Assembly (NCBI RefSeq): GCF_900101475.1
Contig: NZ_FMZV01000004.1
Coordinates: 186,001-250,000 of the forward strand
Length of the DNA stretch: 64,000 nt
DNA from: Ruegeria marina
GTDB lineage: Bacteria > Pseudomonadota > Alphaproteobacteria > Rhodobacterales > Rhodobacteraceae
Reading direction: 5' to 3'
Numbering within the stretch: the stretch's first letter is position 1; each line of letters begins with the position of its first letter. The position numbers were made by a program, and so were the translations under genes. Below are positions 26,679-34,867 of the stretch, piece after piece. The notes beneath the pieces are model-generated. The model was not told the DNA's origin and made no database searches. It saw nothing but the letters and a program-made list of their open reading frames with translations.

Positions 26679-28184
26679 TCATGGCACCAAGATGAAGTTA
26701 TCCTCCTCCAGGCTGGGCAACTGGATGTCGATCAGAATAACCTGATCGCCCGGAGAGCCGATCACCACGTTGTTTCCGTCCTGAACCATGATGGACTGGA
26801 TAAAGGCAAAGTTGCCGCCGAAGACCGACAGGTTCAGCACATCGTCCACGGGTGAGAAGAAGAAGACCGAGTTCTCGCCGCTCTCATGCCAGATCGTGTC
26901 CTGCCCCGGGCCGCCGTAGATCTGATTGTTGCCGGGTCCTCCAAGGATCAGGTCGTTGCCGGCCGCCCCGAAGATGATGTCGTCACCAGCGCCGCCCAAC
27001 AGTGTATCGTTGCCCAAACCGCCAAATAGCTGGTCATCGCCGCCCGCGCCATCCAGACTGTCGTCGCCTATGCCGCCGCCCAGCGTATCAGACCCCAAAT
27101 CACCGCCGCCCAGCAAAGTGTCATTGCCCGAAGATCCCCAAAGCTCGTCGTTTCCACCTTCGCCGTTCAGGCTGTCGTTCCCCAGAAAGCCGCCGATGGT
27201 GTCGTTCCCCTCGCCGCCGCCCGCTGTATCGCTACCGTCGCCCCCCCATAGCTGGTCATTGCCGTCGCCGCCCTCGATGATGTCATCCCCGGCGCCACCG
27301 CCAGCGGTATCGGCGCCCTCGCCGCCCTGGATGGTATCGTTGTCGCCGGCACCCCAAAGCGCGTCATTGCCTCCGTCGCCACTGATCAGGTCGTTGCCGT
27401 CGGTGCCGCCGATCAGGTCATCGCCGTCGCCGCCCTCGATCGTGTCATCACCCGCAGCCCCGAAGATCAGATCGTTATCCGCGCCCCCGAAAAGCTGGTC
27501 ATTACCCGGGCCGCCGCCCAGAAGATCCTCACCGGGGCCGCCGCTGATCTGATCGTCGCCTGGGCCGCCGAACAACAGATCGCCACCGTTCTCGCCCAGC
27601 AACGAGTCATTGCCCAGGCCGCCCGAACCGGTGTCGTTGCCGGGACCACCGTTGATCAGGTCTGCCCCTCCTTCCCCGAGGATATTGTCGTTGCCGCCCA
27701 GACCGGCGAGCAAATCATCACTGTCGAACCCCCGTATGACATCGGGCCCGTCGCTACCGTTGGCACTCAGAAAGTTGCCCGCAACCAGCGGAAAGATCGC
27801 GTTGAAGAAATCGGGATAGTTCGTTCGCGTCGGCTCGCCGCTGCCCATCGCTGTCAGGTTGCGCAGATGATTCAACGACAGCGGCGAGGGAAAGTCGATC
27901 TGGACCGTATTGAAATCTTCGTCCACGAAAACAGCGGAATAGATGGGCCTATCGACAGTTGGCGACGGATTTGGGTTGCCCTGGTCGGAAAAGAAGAACG
28001 AGACGGAACCGCCATTGAGCAACGGAATGTTGTTGGGACTGGCAGGGCCTAGTTCGGAAAAGGTAACGCTTTCCAGTTGCTCCAAAATCAGAAAGCCTTC
28101 CACAAATGCGCCATCCCGAATAATCGTTAGCAACACCTGCTGAACGGTCAAACCTTGAACGCCGAAGTCGCCGTTGATGCGCAT
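26679..28184 (-). CDS. RTX-type calcium-binding repeat protein, probably secreted by type I system
   Basis: 501 residues. After an N-terminal domain of about 145 residues that I do not recognise, roughly 30 tandem nonapeptides follow (about residues 150-440) of the pattern GGxGxDxLx, for example [21 protein letters not shown] and GNDTLLGGA. These form calcium-filled parallel beta-rolls. The C-terminus ([10 protein letters not shown]) has the acidic-hydrophobic tail common in type I secretion substrates, and there is no Sec signal. The DNA is an imperfect 27-bp tandem repeat. No T1SS genes lie nearby. AGGAAGGA precedes the ATG. Function may be surface adhesion or matrix; this is inference. Confidence 0.88.
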   Translation of the reverse strand: MRINGDFGVQGLTVQQVLLTIIRDGAFVEGFLILEQLESVTFSELGPASPNNIPLLNGGSVSFFFSDQGNPNPSPTVDRPIYSAVFVDEDFNTVQIDFPSPLSLNHLRNLTAMGSGEPTRTNYPDFFNAIFPLVAGNFLSANGSDGPDVIRGFDSDDLLAGLGGNDNILGEGGADLINGGPGNDTGSGGLGNDSLLGENGGDLLFGGPGDDQISGGPGEDLLGGGPGNDQLFGGADNDLIFGAAGDDTIEGGDGDDLIGGTDGNDLISGDGGNDALWGAGDNDTIQGGEGADTAGGGAGDDIIEGGDGNDQLWGGDGSDTAGGGEGNDTIGGFLGNDSLNGEGGNDELWGSSGNDTLLGGGDLGSDTLGGGIGDDSLDGAGGDDQLFGGLGNDTLLGGAGDDIIFGAAGNDLILGGPGNNQIYGGPGQDTIWHESGENSVFFFSPVDDVLNLSVFGGNFAFIQSIMVQDGNNVVIGSPGDQVILIDIQLPSLEEDNFILVP

Positions 28185-28565
28185 GTTGTATCCTTCCTAC
28201 AGAACAAAATCCAAAGTGCAATGCTGTCAAACATCCTAACACGGCGGGTCGGTTCTGCGAAGGCAGTCATTGAACGGGATGAGGCGCACCGCCAGCGGAT
28301 CCAGTTCGACTTCTTGCGGGGCGATGGTGCGATAGCTTTCGCGCCCCCTGCATCGGTCAGTTCACGCCACGGTCAACAGGGTGCCGCTGGACGTGGTCAT
28401 CGCCCAGTTCTGCCATATGGTCGAACTCGGCCCACGCCACGTCCAGCGGCACCGCGGGGGCGGCCCGCCGTCGCGGCCCATGGCCGCCATGGCGCCGGTC
28501 CGGTCGAACGGCGCCTCACCCCCGAGAGGACGATACCCTGATCGGCGGCGGAAAGGCGGGGCGGC
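28185..28565. other. Intergenic region between the RTX gene and the Mrp gene
   Basis: 381 bases. The first 70 bases are AT-rich and hold the RTX promoter region and its ribosome site. From 28,260 on, open frames exist but encode Arg/Pro/Ala-rich, low-information residues with no family likeness. The notable content is a long inverted repeat (28380-28453). Confidence 0.6.
28380..28453. repeat. Perfect 17-bp inverted repeat with 40-base loop
   Basis: GGTGCCGCTGGACGTGG at 28380-28396 is exactly complementary to CCACGTCCAGCGGCACC at 28437-28453. Both lie in a gene-free stretch. It has no T tract and is far (over 100 bases) from the nearest stop codon, so it is not a standard terminator. It could be a duplication scar, an mRNA structure or a regulatory hairpin. 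Confidence 0.8.
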
Positions 28566-29627
28566 TCAGGCCTGCCCCTTGGCGATCAAGTCGCGTGCAA
28601 TCCGGCGGAAGGCTTCGGCCTGCGGGCTCTCGGGCTTGCTGACAACGATCGGCACCCCGCCATCGGCAGCGACCCGGATATCGAGATGCAGCGGGATTTC
28701 CCCCAGCAGCGGCACGCCCAGCTTTTCCGCCTCCGCCGCAACGCCACCATGGCCAAAGACATGCTCCTCGTGCCCGCAGTTCGAACAGATATGGGTCGAC
28801 ATGTTCTCGATCATGCCCAGGATCGGCGTCTTGAGCTGGCGGAACATGTCGATCCCCTTGCGGGCGTCGATCAGCGCCACGTCCTGCGGCGTCGACACAA
28901 TGATGGCCCCATCGACCGCGAATTTCTGGCTCAGCGTCAGTTGCACGTCGCCGGTGCCCGGCGGCAAGTCGACGATCAGCACGTCAAGCCCGCCCCACTG
29001 CACCTGGTTCATCATCTGTTGCAGCGCGCCCATCAGCATCGGGCCCCGCCAGACCACCGCCTGCCCCTCGTTGGTCATCAGCCCCATCGACATCATGGTG
29101 ACGCCATGGTTGCGCAGCGGCAGGATGGTCTTGCCGTCCGGACTGGCGGGCCGACCCGAAACGCCCAGCATGCGCGGCTGCGACGGACCATAGACGTCGG
29201 CATCCAGAAGACCCACGCGCCGCCCCTCGGCAGCCAGCGCACAGGCGAGGTTGGCCGAGACGGTGGACTTGCCCACCCCGCCCTTGCCAGAGGCCACCGC
29301 CACGATACGGTCCACTCCGGGCACCGGCTGCGGCCCCTGGGGCGCCGCCTTGGGGCGCGGTTTCAGATCGGGCGGCGCCTTGTCGGAATGCGCGGTCATC
29401 AACGCCGAGACCTTCGCGACCCCTGCGACCATCTGCGCGGCCTTTTCGGCAGCGCTTTGTACGGGCTTGTACATTTCAGCCAGTTTCGGGTCGATTTCGA
29501 GTACGAAACGGACATTTTCGCCCTCGACATTCAGCGCCCGGACGATACCCGCGCTGACAATGTCCTGCCCCGAGACCGGGTCGGTGATCTTCTTGAGATT
29601 GGCCAGAACGGCGTCGCGCAGGCTCAT
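28566..29627 (-). CDS. apbC: Mrp/NBP35-family Fe-S carrier ATPase (ApbC)
   Basis: 353 residues. An N-terminal DUF59-like domain (about 1-75, ITDPVSGQDIVSAGIVRALN) precedes the deviant P-loop VASGKGGVGKSTVSANLACA, the DADVYGPSQPRMLG loop, DLPPGTGDVQLTLSQ and the two-Cys ICSNCGHEEHVFG motif that binds a bridging [4Fe-4S] cluster. The protein loads Fe-S clusters on target enzymes. It overlaps the upstream small DUF6494-like gene by 4 bases (ATGA). Confidence 0.96.
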   Translation of the reverse strand: MSLRDAVLANLKKITDPVSGQDIVSAGIVRALNVEGENVRFVLEIDPKLAEMYKPVQSAAEKAAQMVAGVAKVSALMTAHSDKAPPDLKPRPKAAPQGPQPVPGVDRIVAVASGKGGVGKSTVSANLACALAAEGRRVGLLDADVYGPSQPRMLGVSGRPASPDGKTILPLRNHGVTMMSMGLMTNEGQAVVWRGPMLMGALQQMMNQVQWGGLDVLIVDLPPGTGDVQLTLSQKFAVDGAIIVSTPQDVALIDARKGIDMFRQLKTPILGMIENMSTHICSNCGHEEHVFGHGGVAAEAEKLGVPLLGEIPLHLDIRVAADGGVPIVVSKPESPQAEAFRRIARDLIAKGQA

Positions 29628-29821
29628 GCGTCACCATCCCGGATCACGCCGGTCACCTCGTGGGTGACCTCCAGACCCTCTACGGTCAGCACGATGTTTG
29701 CCTTGAACTGCCCGCCCTCGGGCATTCCCGCCTTGCGGAGTCCTTCCTCGATCGCCTGCTGGCTGGTGACACCTACGTGCTTGAGAAACTTGCGCATCGA
29801 CATGTTGTAATCGCCGCTCAT
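29624..29821 (-). CDS. Small conserved protein, DUF6494-like
   Basis: 65 residues, with the family core MSMRKFLKHVGVTSQQAIEE and a beta-rich C-terminal part (FKANIVLTVEGLEVTHEVTG). DUF6494 is my assignment from the NMSMRKFLK..GVTSQ pattern; the function is not known to me. It is coupled to apbC by a 4-base overlap, so a role in Fe-S handling is possible. An alternative start at MSMRK would give 59 residues. Confidence 0.8.
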   Translation of the reverse strand: MSGDYNMSMRKFLKHVGVTSQQAIEEGLRKAGMPEGGQFKANIVLTVEGLEVTHEVTGVIRDGDA

Positions 29822-29849
29822 CGCCCCGGTTCTCCTTGTGTTTCATATT

Positions 29850-30128
29850 TCATCTGACGCCAACTACCCGTCGCCGCCGGGCGTGGTGCATGCGGGTCGC
29901 CCTCTTGTGCCTGAGCCGCATCGCCTTGGCCAGCCCCGCCGCGCACAGGAGGCACCAGGTTTCGGCAGCCCTGCCGAGATTGCACCATCGGCTTTCCCGA
30001 AACATATGCTGCCCTGCTTCGCACTCAAGACCGGAAATCGCGTCTTCCAGGACCCAGCCAACCCGACAGTACGGCCGACAAAAGCCGATCACGTGCCGGT
30101 TTTCCGGCGCGGCGATACGCTTGGCCAT
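29850..30128 (-). CDS. Doubtful hypothetical protein (minus strand)
   Basis: 92 residues, six Cys, basic C-terminus; the N-terminal half (HVIGFCRPYCRVGWVLEDAI) reads like real protein and its third codon positions are GC-rich as in the neighbours. There is no strong ribosome site before the ATG at 30128, and no family is recognised. It overlaps a plus-strand open frame (30006-30299), and only one of the two can be real. If real it would precede the apbC unit. Confidence 0.3.
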   Translation of the reverse strand: MAKRIAAPENRHVIGFCRPYCRVGWVLEDAISGLECEAGQHMFRESRWCNLGRAAETWCLLCAAGLAKAMRLRHKRATRMHHARRRRVVGVR

Positions 30129-30299
30129 GTTCCAATCGAGTTATGGACCGGCGAGACCATCAATTTGCTTTTCGACCTCGGCCCGGACCATTACATTCCG
30201 GGCTCGAAGATGCCGATGCAGAGGATCACAGGCGCGCAAGATCGTACCGGCCTGATTTCTCATCTGCGCCCGGCCACCCATGCGGAGGACCAGAAATGA
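30006..30299 (+). CDS. Doubtful hypothetical protein ahead of the small membrane peptide
   Basis: 97 residues from the ATG at 30006. The second half (VFRRGDTLGHVPIELWTGET, then NLLFDLGPDHYIPGS) looks protein-like, and its TGA overlaps the ATG of the next small gene (ATGA), which argues for coupling. Against it, third-position GC is lower than usual and no family is recognised. It overlaps the minus-strand frame at 29850-30128. Confidence 0.3.
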   Translation: MLPCFALKTGNRVFQDPANPTVRPTKADHVPVFRRGDTLGHVPIELWTGETINLLFDLGPDHYIPGSKMPMQRITGAQDRTGLISHLRPATHAEDQK

Positions 30300-30421
30300 A
30301 GGCGTTTGCAAGCGCTGTTGCCATGATGATCGTCGTGACCGTCGCCGCGCCCGTGGCGCTGGATGAAATCGGATTTTCTGCTGCCGACCGAAGCACCGGC
30401 CGCGACGTGCGCCTCGACTGA
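30296..30421 (+). CDS. Small predicted membrane or secreted peptide
   Basis: 41 residues, starting after GGAGG at good spacing. It is a signal or transmembrane helix (MKAFASAVAMMIVVTVAAPV) followed by IGFSAADRSTGRDVRLD. I recall similar short Roseobacter peptides ending in GFSAADR...VRL, but no named family. Its TGA directly abuts the ATG of the HTH-PBP regulator (TGAATG), so both are likely translated together. Confidence 0.6.
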   Translation: MKAFASAVAMMIVVTVAAPVALDEIGFSAADRSTGRDVRLD

Positions 30422-31294
30422 ATGCCCGAGTACCTGACCACCCGGGAATTGGCCGACCTGCTCCGGATCGGAGAGCGCAAGGCCTACGACCTCGCGTCCT
30501 CGGGCGAGATCCCGCATGTGCGCGCCATGGGCAAGCTGCTGTTCCCGCGCGCCGAGATCCAGGCCTGGCTGAACGCCTCGCATGCCGGTCCGCAAGTGGC
30601 CGAGCCCGCCTTGCCGCCCATTTTAGCGGGCAGCCATGACCCGCTGCTCGACTGGGCGCTGCGCGAAAGCGGCTCGGGGCTTGCGACCTATTACGACGGA
30701 TCGTTCGATGGGCTGGACAGGCTCAAGGCGCGAACGGCCCAGGCCGCGGCCCTGCATATCCGCGAGGCAGACGGGTTCAACGTGAATACCCTGGCCGAGA
30801 CCATGGGCGAGGCGCCGGTCGTCCTGATCGAGATCGCCCGCCGCACACGCGGCCTGTTGCTGGCGCCGGGCGTGACGGGAATTGCCGATTTCGGAGATAT
30901 TGGAGGACGCCGGGTCGCGCTGCGACAGGACAGCGCCGCCAGCCAGCATTTGTTCTGCGCCGAACTGTCGGCCAAAGGTTTGGGCCTTGACGCCCTCACC
31001 CCTCTCGAAAATCGCGCCCGCACCGAAGAGGACCTTGCCGTGCTGCTCCAGACCGGCAAGGCCGAAGTGGGGTTCGGCCTTGGCGCGCTGGCCGCACCCC
31101 ATGGGCTGACGTTCATCCCGACCCATGAGGAGCGGTTTGATCTCGCCATCTGGCGACGGGCGGCTTTTGATCCACCGATGCAGCAGTTGATGCGCTTCCT
31201 GCGGTCGCCTGATTTCGCGGCGCGGGCCGCCGAGATGGGCGGTTACGACATTTCCGGCCTGGGCACCGTCCACCGGAACGGCGCGACCGGCTGA
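30422..31294 (+). CDS. HTH (excisionase-type) regulator with PBP-like ligand domain, tungstate/molybdate context
   Basis: 290 residues. The N-terminus is a MerR/excisionase-type winged helix (YLTTRELADLLRIGERKAYD then GKLLFPRAEIQAWL). The rest is a periplasmic-binding-protein-like domain (PF12727 type): HDPLLDWALRESGSGLATYY, GLDRLKARTAQAAALHIREA, EIARRTRGLLLAPGV and GFGLGALAAPHGLTFIP. Such fusions are cytoplasmic one-component regulators that sense an oxyanion-type ligand. It converges on tupABC, so tungstate (or molybdate) is the likely signal. It has no recognised name. Confidence 0.85.
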   Translation: MPEYLTTRELADLLRIGERKAYDLASSGEIPHVRAMGKLLFPRAEIQAWLNASHAGPQVAEPALPPILAGSHDPLLDWALRESGSGLATYYDGSFDGLDRLKARTAQAAALHIREADGFNVNTLAETMGEAPVVLIEIARRTRGLLLAPGVTGIADFGDIGGRRVALRQDSAASQHLFCAELSAKGLGLDALTPLENRARTEEDLAVLLQTGKAEVGFGLGALAAPHGLTFIPTHEERFDLAIWRRAAFDPPMQQLMRFLRSPDFAARAAEMGGYDISGLGTVHRNGATG

Positions 31295-31339
31295 CGCCGG
31301 TCCCACCTTTCATTTCGTGCCATGCGCCCGGTCAGTGCA

Positions 31340-31360
31340 AGATTTTTCGACGAAAAATCT
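31340..31360. repeat. AT-armed palindrome, copy 2
   Basis: AGATTTTTCG-A-CGAAAAATCT, a perfect 21-base inverted repeat, extended by GTGC on the left and GCAC on the right. It sits between the converging ends of the regulator gene and tupA, where a shared terminator would be expected. Confidence 0.85.
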
Positions 31361-31365
31361 CGCAC

Positions 31366-32178
31366 TCACCTGGCGTTGGGAAAGAACAGCTGCTGGCCGT
31401 CGAGCGTGTAGGACGCAATCGCGGCCTGACCATCCGGGCCAATCAGCCAATCAATGAATTTCTGCCCGGCTTCCGCCTTGACGCCGGGATGTTTCTCGGG
31501 GTTCACCAGGATCACGCCGTACTGGTTGAAAAGCCGGTCGTCGCCTTCGACCATGACCTCAAGATCCCCCTTGTTGGCGAATGCGATCCATGTCGCGCGG
31601 TCGGTCAACGCATAGGCGCCCATGCCGGCGGCCAGGTTCAGCGTCGCGCCCATGCCCGAGCCCGTCTCGCGGTACCAGCCGCCCGAGGCGGCGGCGACAT
31701 CCACACCGGCGCTCTGCCAATGGCGCAACTCTGCCTTGTGGGTGCCGCTGTCATCCCCGCGCGAGGCAAAAGGCGCCTGCGCCGAGGCGATCGCACTCAG
31801 CGCCGCAACCACATCCGCGCCCCCCTTGATGCCCGCCGGGTCCGCCACGGGACCGACCAGCACGAAATCGTTGTACATCACGTCGAACCGCTGAACGCCC
31901 CAGCCTTCGGCAACAAATTTCTCCTCAGCCGCCTTGGCGTGCACCAGCAGAACGTCACCGTCACCGTTGGTCGCGTTCTTGATCGCCTGTCCGGTGCCAA
32001 CCGCGACGACCCGCACCTCGATCCCGCTCTCCGCCTCGAATGCAGGCAGGATGTGATCCAGCAGGCCCGAGTTCTGCGTGGATGTGGTGGATTGCACCAC
32101 GATGAAATCCTCGGCCGCCTGCGCGGCGCCCGCCATTGCCAGCGCCAAGGCGCCCGCCCTGATCCAGGTTACGAACAT
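31366..32178 (-). CDS. tupA: Tungstate ABC transporter, substrate-binding protein
   Basis: 270 residues. A signal peptide (AGALALAMAGAAQAAE) is followed by FIVVQSTTSTQNSGLLDHIL; the TTTS-type motif is the hallmark of TupA and forms the oxyanion site. Other typical parts are VRVVAVGTGQAIKNATNGDG, RGDDSGTHKAELRHW and YALTDRATW. It binds tungstate in the periplasm for TupBC. It is third in the tupB-tupC-tupA unit, 18 bases after tupC. Confidence 0.93.
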   Translation of the reverse strand: MFVTWIRAGALALAMAGAAQAAEDFIVVQSTTSTQNSGLLDHILPAFEAESGIEVRVVAVGTGQAIKNATNGDGDVLLVHAKAAEEKFVAEGWGVQRFDVMYNDFVLVGPVADPAGIKGGADVVAALSAIASAQAPFASRGDDSGTHKAELRHWQSAGVDVAAASGGWYRETGSGMGATLNLAAGMGAYALTDRATWIAFANKGDLEVMVEGDDRLFNQYGVILVNPEKHPGVKAEAGQKFIDWLIGPDGQAAIASYTLDGQQLFFPNAR

Positions 32179-32196
32179 GTATCCTCTCCGTTTCTT

Positions 32197-32931
32197 TCAG
32201 AAAATCAGGTCGCCGGCGAGAAAGCGCCGGACGGTCCCATGGGTTGCATTGTCAAATACGTGCAGCGCATCGCCATGCTCGGCGATGCGCCCGCCGATCA
32301 TCACCACGACATCCCGCGCCAGCCGGCGGGCCTGGCCGATGTCATGAGTGACCATCACGATGCGCACGCCCTTGGCGCTGGCCTGCTTCACCAGCGCCTC
32401 GATGGCCTGGGTCGCGCCGGGGTCAAGAGCGCTGGTCGGTTCGTCCAGGAACAGCACATCGGGCTCTGTCGCGAGCGCCCGGAGGATCGCAAGCCGCTGC
32501 GCCTCTCCGCCCGACAGCGACCGCGCCCATTGCCGTTCCCGCCCGCTCAAGCCGCCTGTTTCCAGCAATTCGGCGATCCGTTCCCGCCGCACCGCGCGGG
32601 GCAAACCCTGTCGCCGCAGCACGAAATCAAGATTGGCCGCAACCGAGCGGCGCAACAGGACCGGACGCTGGAATACCATTGCCTGGCGCATTCTCTGCCT
32701 GCCGTCCAAGGGTATTCCATCCTGCCGTACCTGACCCGCGTCGGCGCGGATCAACCCATGCAGGCAGCGCAACAGCAAGCTTTTGCCCGCGCCATTCGGG
32801 CCAAGGATCACCGTCGGTCCGGGGCCGCCAAGCCGCAGGTGCGGGATGTCCAGCAGATGCTTGGTGCCGCGCACCAGCCGCAACCCTGTCGCTTCGATCA
32901 GCACGCCGGTATCGTTGCAGAGATCACGCAT
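32197..32931 (-). CDS. tupC: Tungstate ABC transporter, ATP-binding protein
   Basis: 244 residues. Walker A LGPNGAGKSLLL, signature SLSGGEAQRLAILRAL, Walker B VLFLDEPTSALDP and the switch His in MVTHDIGQARRLA are intact. A Q-loop is present (MVFQRPVLLRRS). The start overlaps the tupB stop by 8 bases. It powers uptake through TupB. Tungstate import usually serves tungsten or molybdenum formate dehydrogenases, which are not in this window. Confidence 0.92.
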   Translation of the reverse strand: MRDLCNDTGVLIEATGLRLVRGTKHLLDIPHLRLGGPGPTVILGPNGAGKSLLLRCLHGLIRADAGQVRQDGIPLDGRQRMRQAMVFQRPVLLRRSVAANLDFVLRRQGLPRAVRRERIAELLETGGLSGRERQWARSLSGGEAQRLAILRALATEPDVLFLDEPTSALDPGATQAIEALVKQASAKGVRIVMVTHDIGQARRLARDVVVMIGGRIAEHGDALHVFDNATHGTVRRFLAGDLIF

Positions 32932-33640
32932 TCCGCATGGCCTCCCGAACCTCGGCGCGTTGCCCCAGAAGGCTGACCAGCGCGTTTACGGTGACCGCAA
33001 TGGCGATCAGCACCGCACCCAGCGCCAGCGCCAGCGCCAAGTTTCCCTTGGAAGTTTCCAGTGCAATCGTCGTGGTCATCACCCGCGTGACATGGTTGAT
33101 GTTGCCACCCACGATAATCACGGCGCCCACCTCGGCAATCGCGCGGCCGAACCCGGCCAGAAGCGCGGTCAGCAGCGCGATCCGCCCGTCCCAAAGCAGA
33201 ACCGGCACCGTGGCAAAGCGCGACAGCCCGAGGCTGCGCATCTGCTCGGCATATTCGGCATCCAACATCTCGATCACCTGCCGGCTCAACGCGGCAATGA
33301 TCGGAGTGACCAGCACCACCTGCGCGATGATCATTGCAGTCGGCGTATAAAGAAGTTGCAGGACGCCCAACGGGCCGGATCGGGACAGCATCAGATAGAC
33401 CAGAAGTCCGACCACCACCGGTGGCAGGCCCATCAGCGCGTTGACCAGAACCACCAGCGCCCCGCGCCCGGGAAATCTCCCGACCGCCAGCGCCGCGCCC
33501 AGGGGCATGCCGATGACAGCCGCAAAAAACACCGCGAACAGGGAAACCCGAAGAGATAGCAGGACAATAGCCAGCAATTCAGCGTCGCCCGCCAGGATAA
33601 GCGCGAATGCATCCCTGAATTCTTGCGCAAACTCCTGCAT
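32924..33640 (-). CDS. tupB: Tungstate ABC transporter, permease
   Basis: 238 residues from the ATG at 33640, five to six membrane helices. The EAA-type loop AEYAEQMRSLGLSRFATVPV and the following GFGRAIAEVGAVIIVGGNI are characteristic of TupB/ModB-like permeases. An upstream in-frame start at 33700 would add 20 non-hydrophobic residues and is less likely. It is first of the three tup genes; the promoter should lie between 33641 and 33742. Confidence 0.92.
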   Translation of the reverse strand: MQEFAQEFRDAFALILAGDAELLAIVLLSLRVSLFAVFFAAVIGMPLGAALAVGRFPGRGALVVLVNALMGLPPVVVGLLVYLMLSRSGPLGVLQLLYTPTAMIIAQVVLVTPIIAALSRQVIEMLDAEYAEQMRSLGLSRFATVPVLLWDGRIALLTALLAGFGRAIAEVGAVIIVGGNINHVTRVMTTTIALETSKGNLALALALGAVLIAIAVTVNALVSLLGQRAEVREAMRNA

Positions 33641-33742
33641 TTTATTCCAGATTCTCACCGATGCGCATGAATTGCCCCATTCTGCACCATTTCTTAGCAC
33701 GGTTCGCTCATGCTTCCAGCGCCAAAGCGACTGTTCTTGACG

Positions 33743-33768
33743 AAAAAACGCGGCCCGGGGGCCGCGTT
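33743..33768 (-). terminator. Rho-independent terminator of the pyrimidine ABC transporter genes
   Basis: AACGCGGCCC and GGGCCGCGTT form a stem around a short G loop; on the minus strand it is followed by T6. It lies 35 bases past the binding-protein stop and insulates the tup operon from the ABC operon. Confidence 0.9.
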
Positions 33769-33803
33769 CAGTTCCTTTGAAGCAATGGCTGCCTTGGCAG
33801 CGA

Positions 33804-34790
33804 TCAGTTCAACGCCGCGTCGGTGATCTCATGCGTCCAGGCGCCTTCAGGCTTCTTGGTGATCACCGGATCCGACCCGCCGGCCAGCAGGGTGTTCACC
33901 GTGCGGTCGAAATCGTCCGGGTCCAGGGCGCCGTTCGACCCGGCGGTCAGCTTGGCGATCTCGCCCATCATGCGGACCTGATGCGCCTCGGTCTGGGCGC
34001 CGGTGGCATCATTGTCGAGCACGATTCCCGCAGCCTCTTCGGGGTTGGCCTCGGCATATTTCCAGCCCTTCATCGACGCCCGCACGAACCTGGTCATCTT
34101 GTCCTTGAAGGCCGGATCCTTGAGGTTGTCCTCGAGCACATAGATGCCGTCCTCCAACGTGGCGACGCCCATGTCCTCGTACTTGAAGGTCACCAACTCG
34201 TCCTCGCCGACACCGGCATCCAGCACCTGACCGAATTCGTTGTAGGTCATCGTCGAGATGCAGTCGGCCTGGCGTTGCAGCAACGGATCGACGTTGAAAC
34301 CCTGTTTCAGCACCGTCACCCCGTCAGGACCGCCATCGGTGCTGATGCCTTCCTGGCTCATCCACGACAGGAACGGGTATTCATTGCCGAAGAACCACAC
34401 GCCGATGGTCTTGCCCTTGAAATCCTGCGGGCCGGTGATACCGGTATCCTTCCAGCAGGTCAGCATCAGGCCCGAGGATTTGAAAGGCTGCGCGATGTTC
34501 ACCACCGGCAGGCCCTTTTCCCGTGCCGCCAGCGCCGAGGGCATCCAGTTCAGCATGGCATCGGCGCCACCACCGGCCAGCACCTGCGGCGGCGCGATAT
34601 CGGGTCCACCGGGCAGGATGGTCACATCCAGCCCTTCCTCGTCGTAATAGCCTTTGTCGAGCGCCACGTAATAGCCGGCGAACTGCGCCTGGGTCACCCA
34701 TTGCAGTTGCAGCTTGACCTCGTCCGCAGCCAGCGCCGGACCCGCCGCCAGCGCCAGAGCCAGGGCCGCGCCATTCATCAGTTTCTTCAT
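33804..34790 (-). CDS. ABC transporter substrate-binding protein, NMT1/THI5-like (pyrimidine type)
   Basis: 328 residues with a signal peptide (ALALALAAGPALAADE). The NMT1/THI5 fold is shown by VKLQLQWVTQAQFAGYYVAL, YYDEEGLDVTILPGGPDIAP and NMA-like GKTIGVWFFGNEYPFL. Relatives bind hydroxymethylpyrimidine or other pyrimidines. It is last of four ABC genes (ATPase, two permeases, binding protein) lying beside dihydropyrimidinase and related genes, so uracil, thymine or a dihydro-derivative is the likely cargo. Exact ligand not predictable. Confidence 0.87.
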   Translation of the reverse strand: MKKLMNGAALALALAAGPALAADEVKLQLQWVTQAQFAGYYVALDKGYYDEEGLDVTILPGGPDIAPPQVLAGGGADAMLNWMPSALAAREKGLPVVNIAQPFKSSGLMLTCWKDTGITGPQDFKGKTIGVWFFGNEYPFLSWMSQEGISTDGGPDGVTVLKQGFNVDPLLQRQADCISTMTYNEFGQVLDAGVGEDELVTFKYEDMGVATLEDGIYVLEDNLKDPAFKDKMTRFVRASMKGWKYAEANPEEAAGIVLDNDATGAQTEAHQVRMMGEIAKLTAGSNGALDPDDFDRTVNTLLAGGSDPVITKKPEGAWTHEITDAALN

Positions 34791-34867
34791 CTTTTTACTC
34801 CTTGTTGGTCTTGTGTTTTCCGGTCCTGCCCCGGTTTGCCCCGGGATCTGTGATATCTTGGGTCAGG

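Noticed and set aside
26926-27552. Regular 27-bp repeats looked at as a possible CRISPR or minisatellite
   Set aside because: They are the coding repeats of the RTX protein: in frame, degenerate at third positions and without unique spacers.
28155-28541. 128-codon plus-strand frame between the RTX and Mrp genes
   Set aside because: Arg/Pro/Gly/Ala-rich residues, overlap with the RTX gene start and promoter, no ribosome site, no family likeness.
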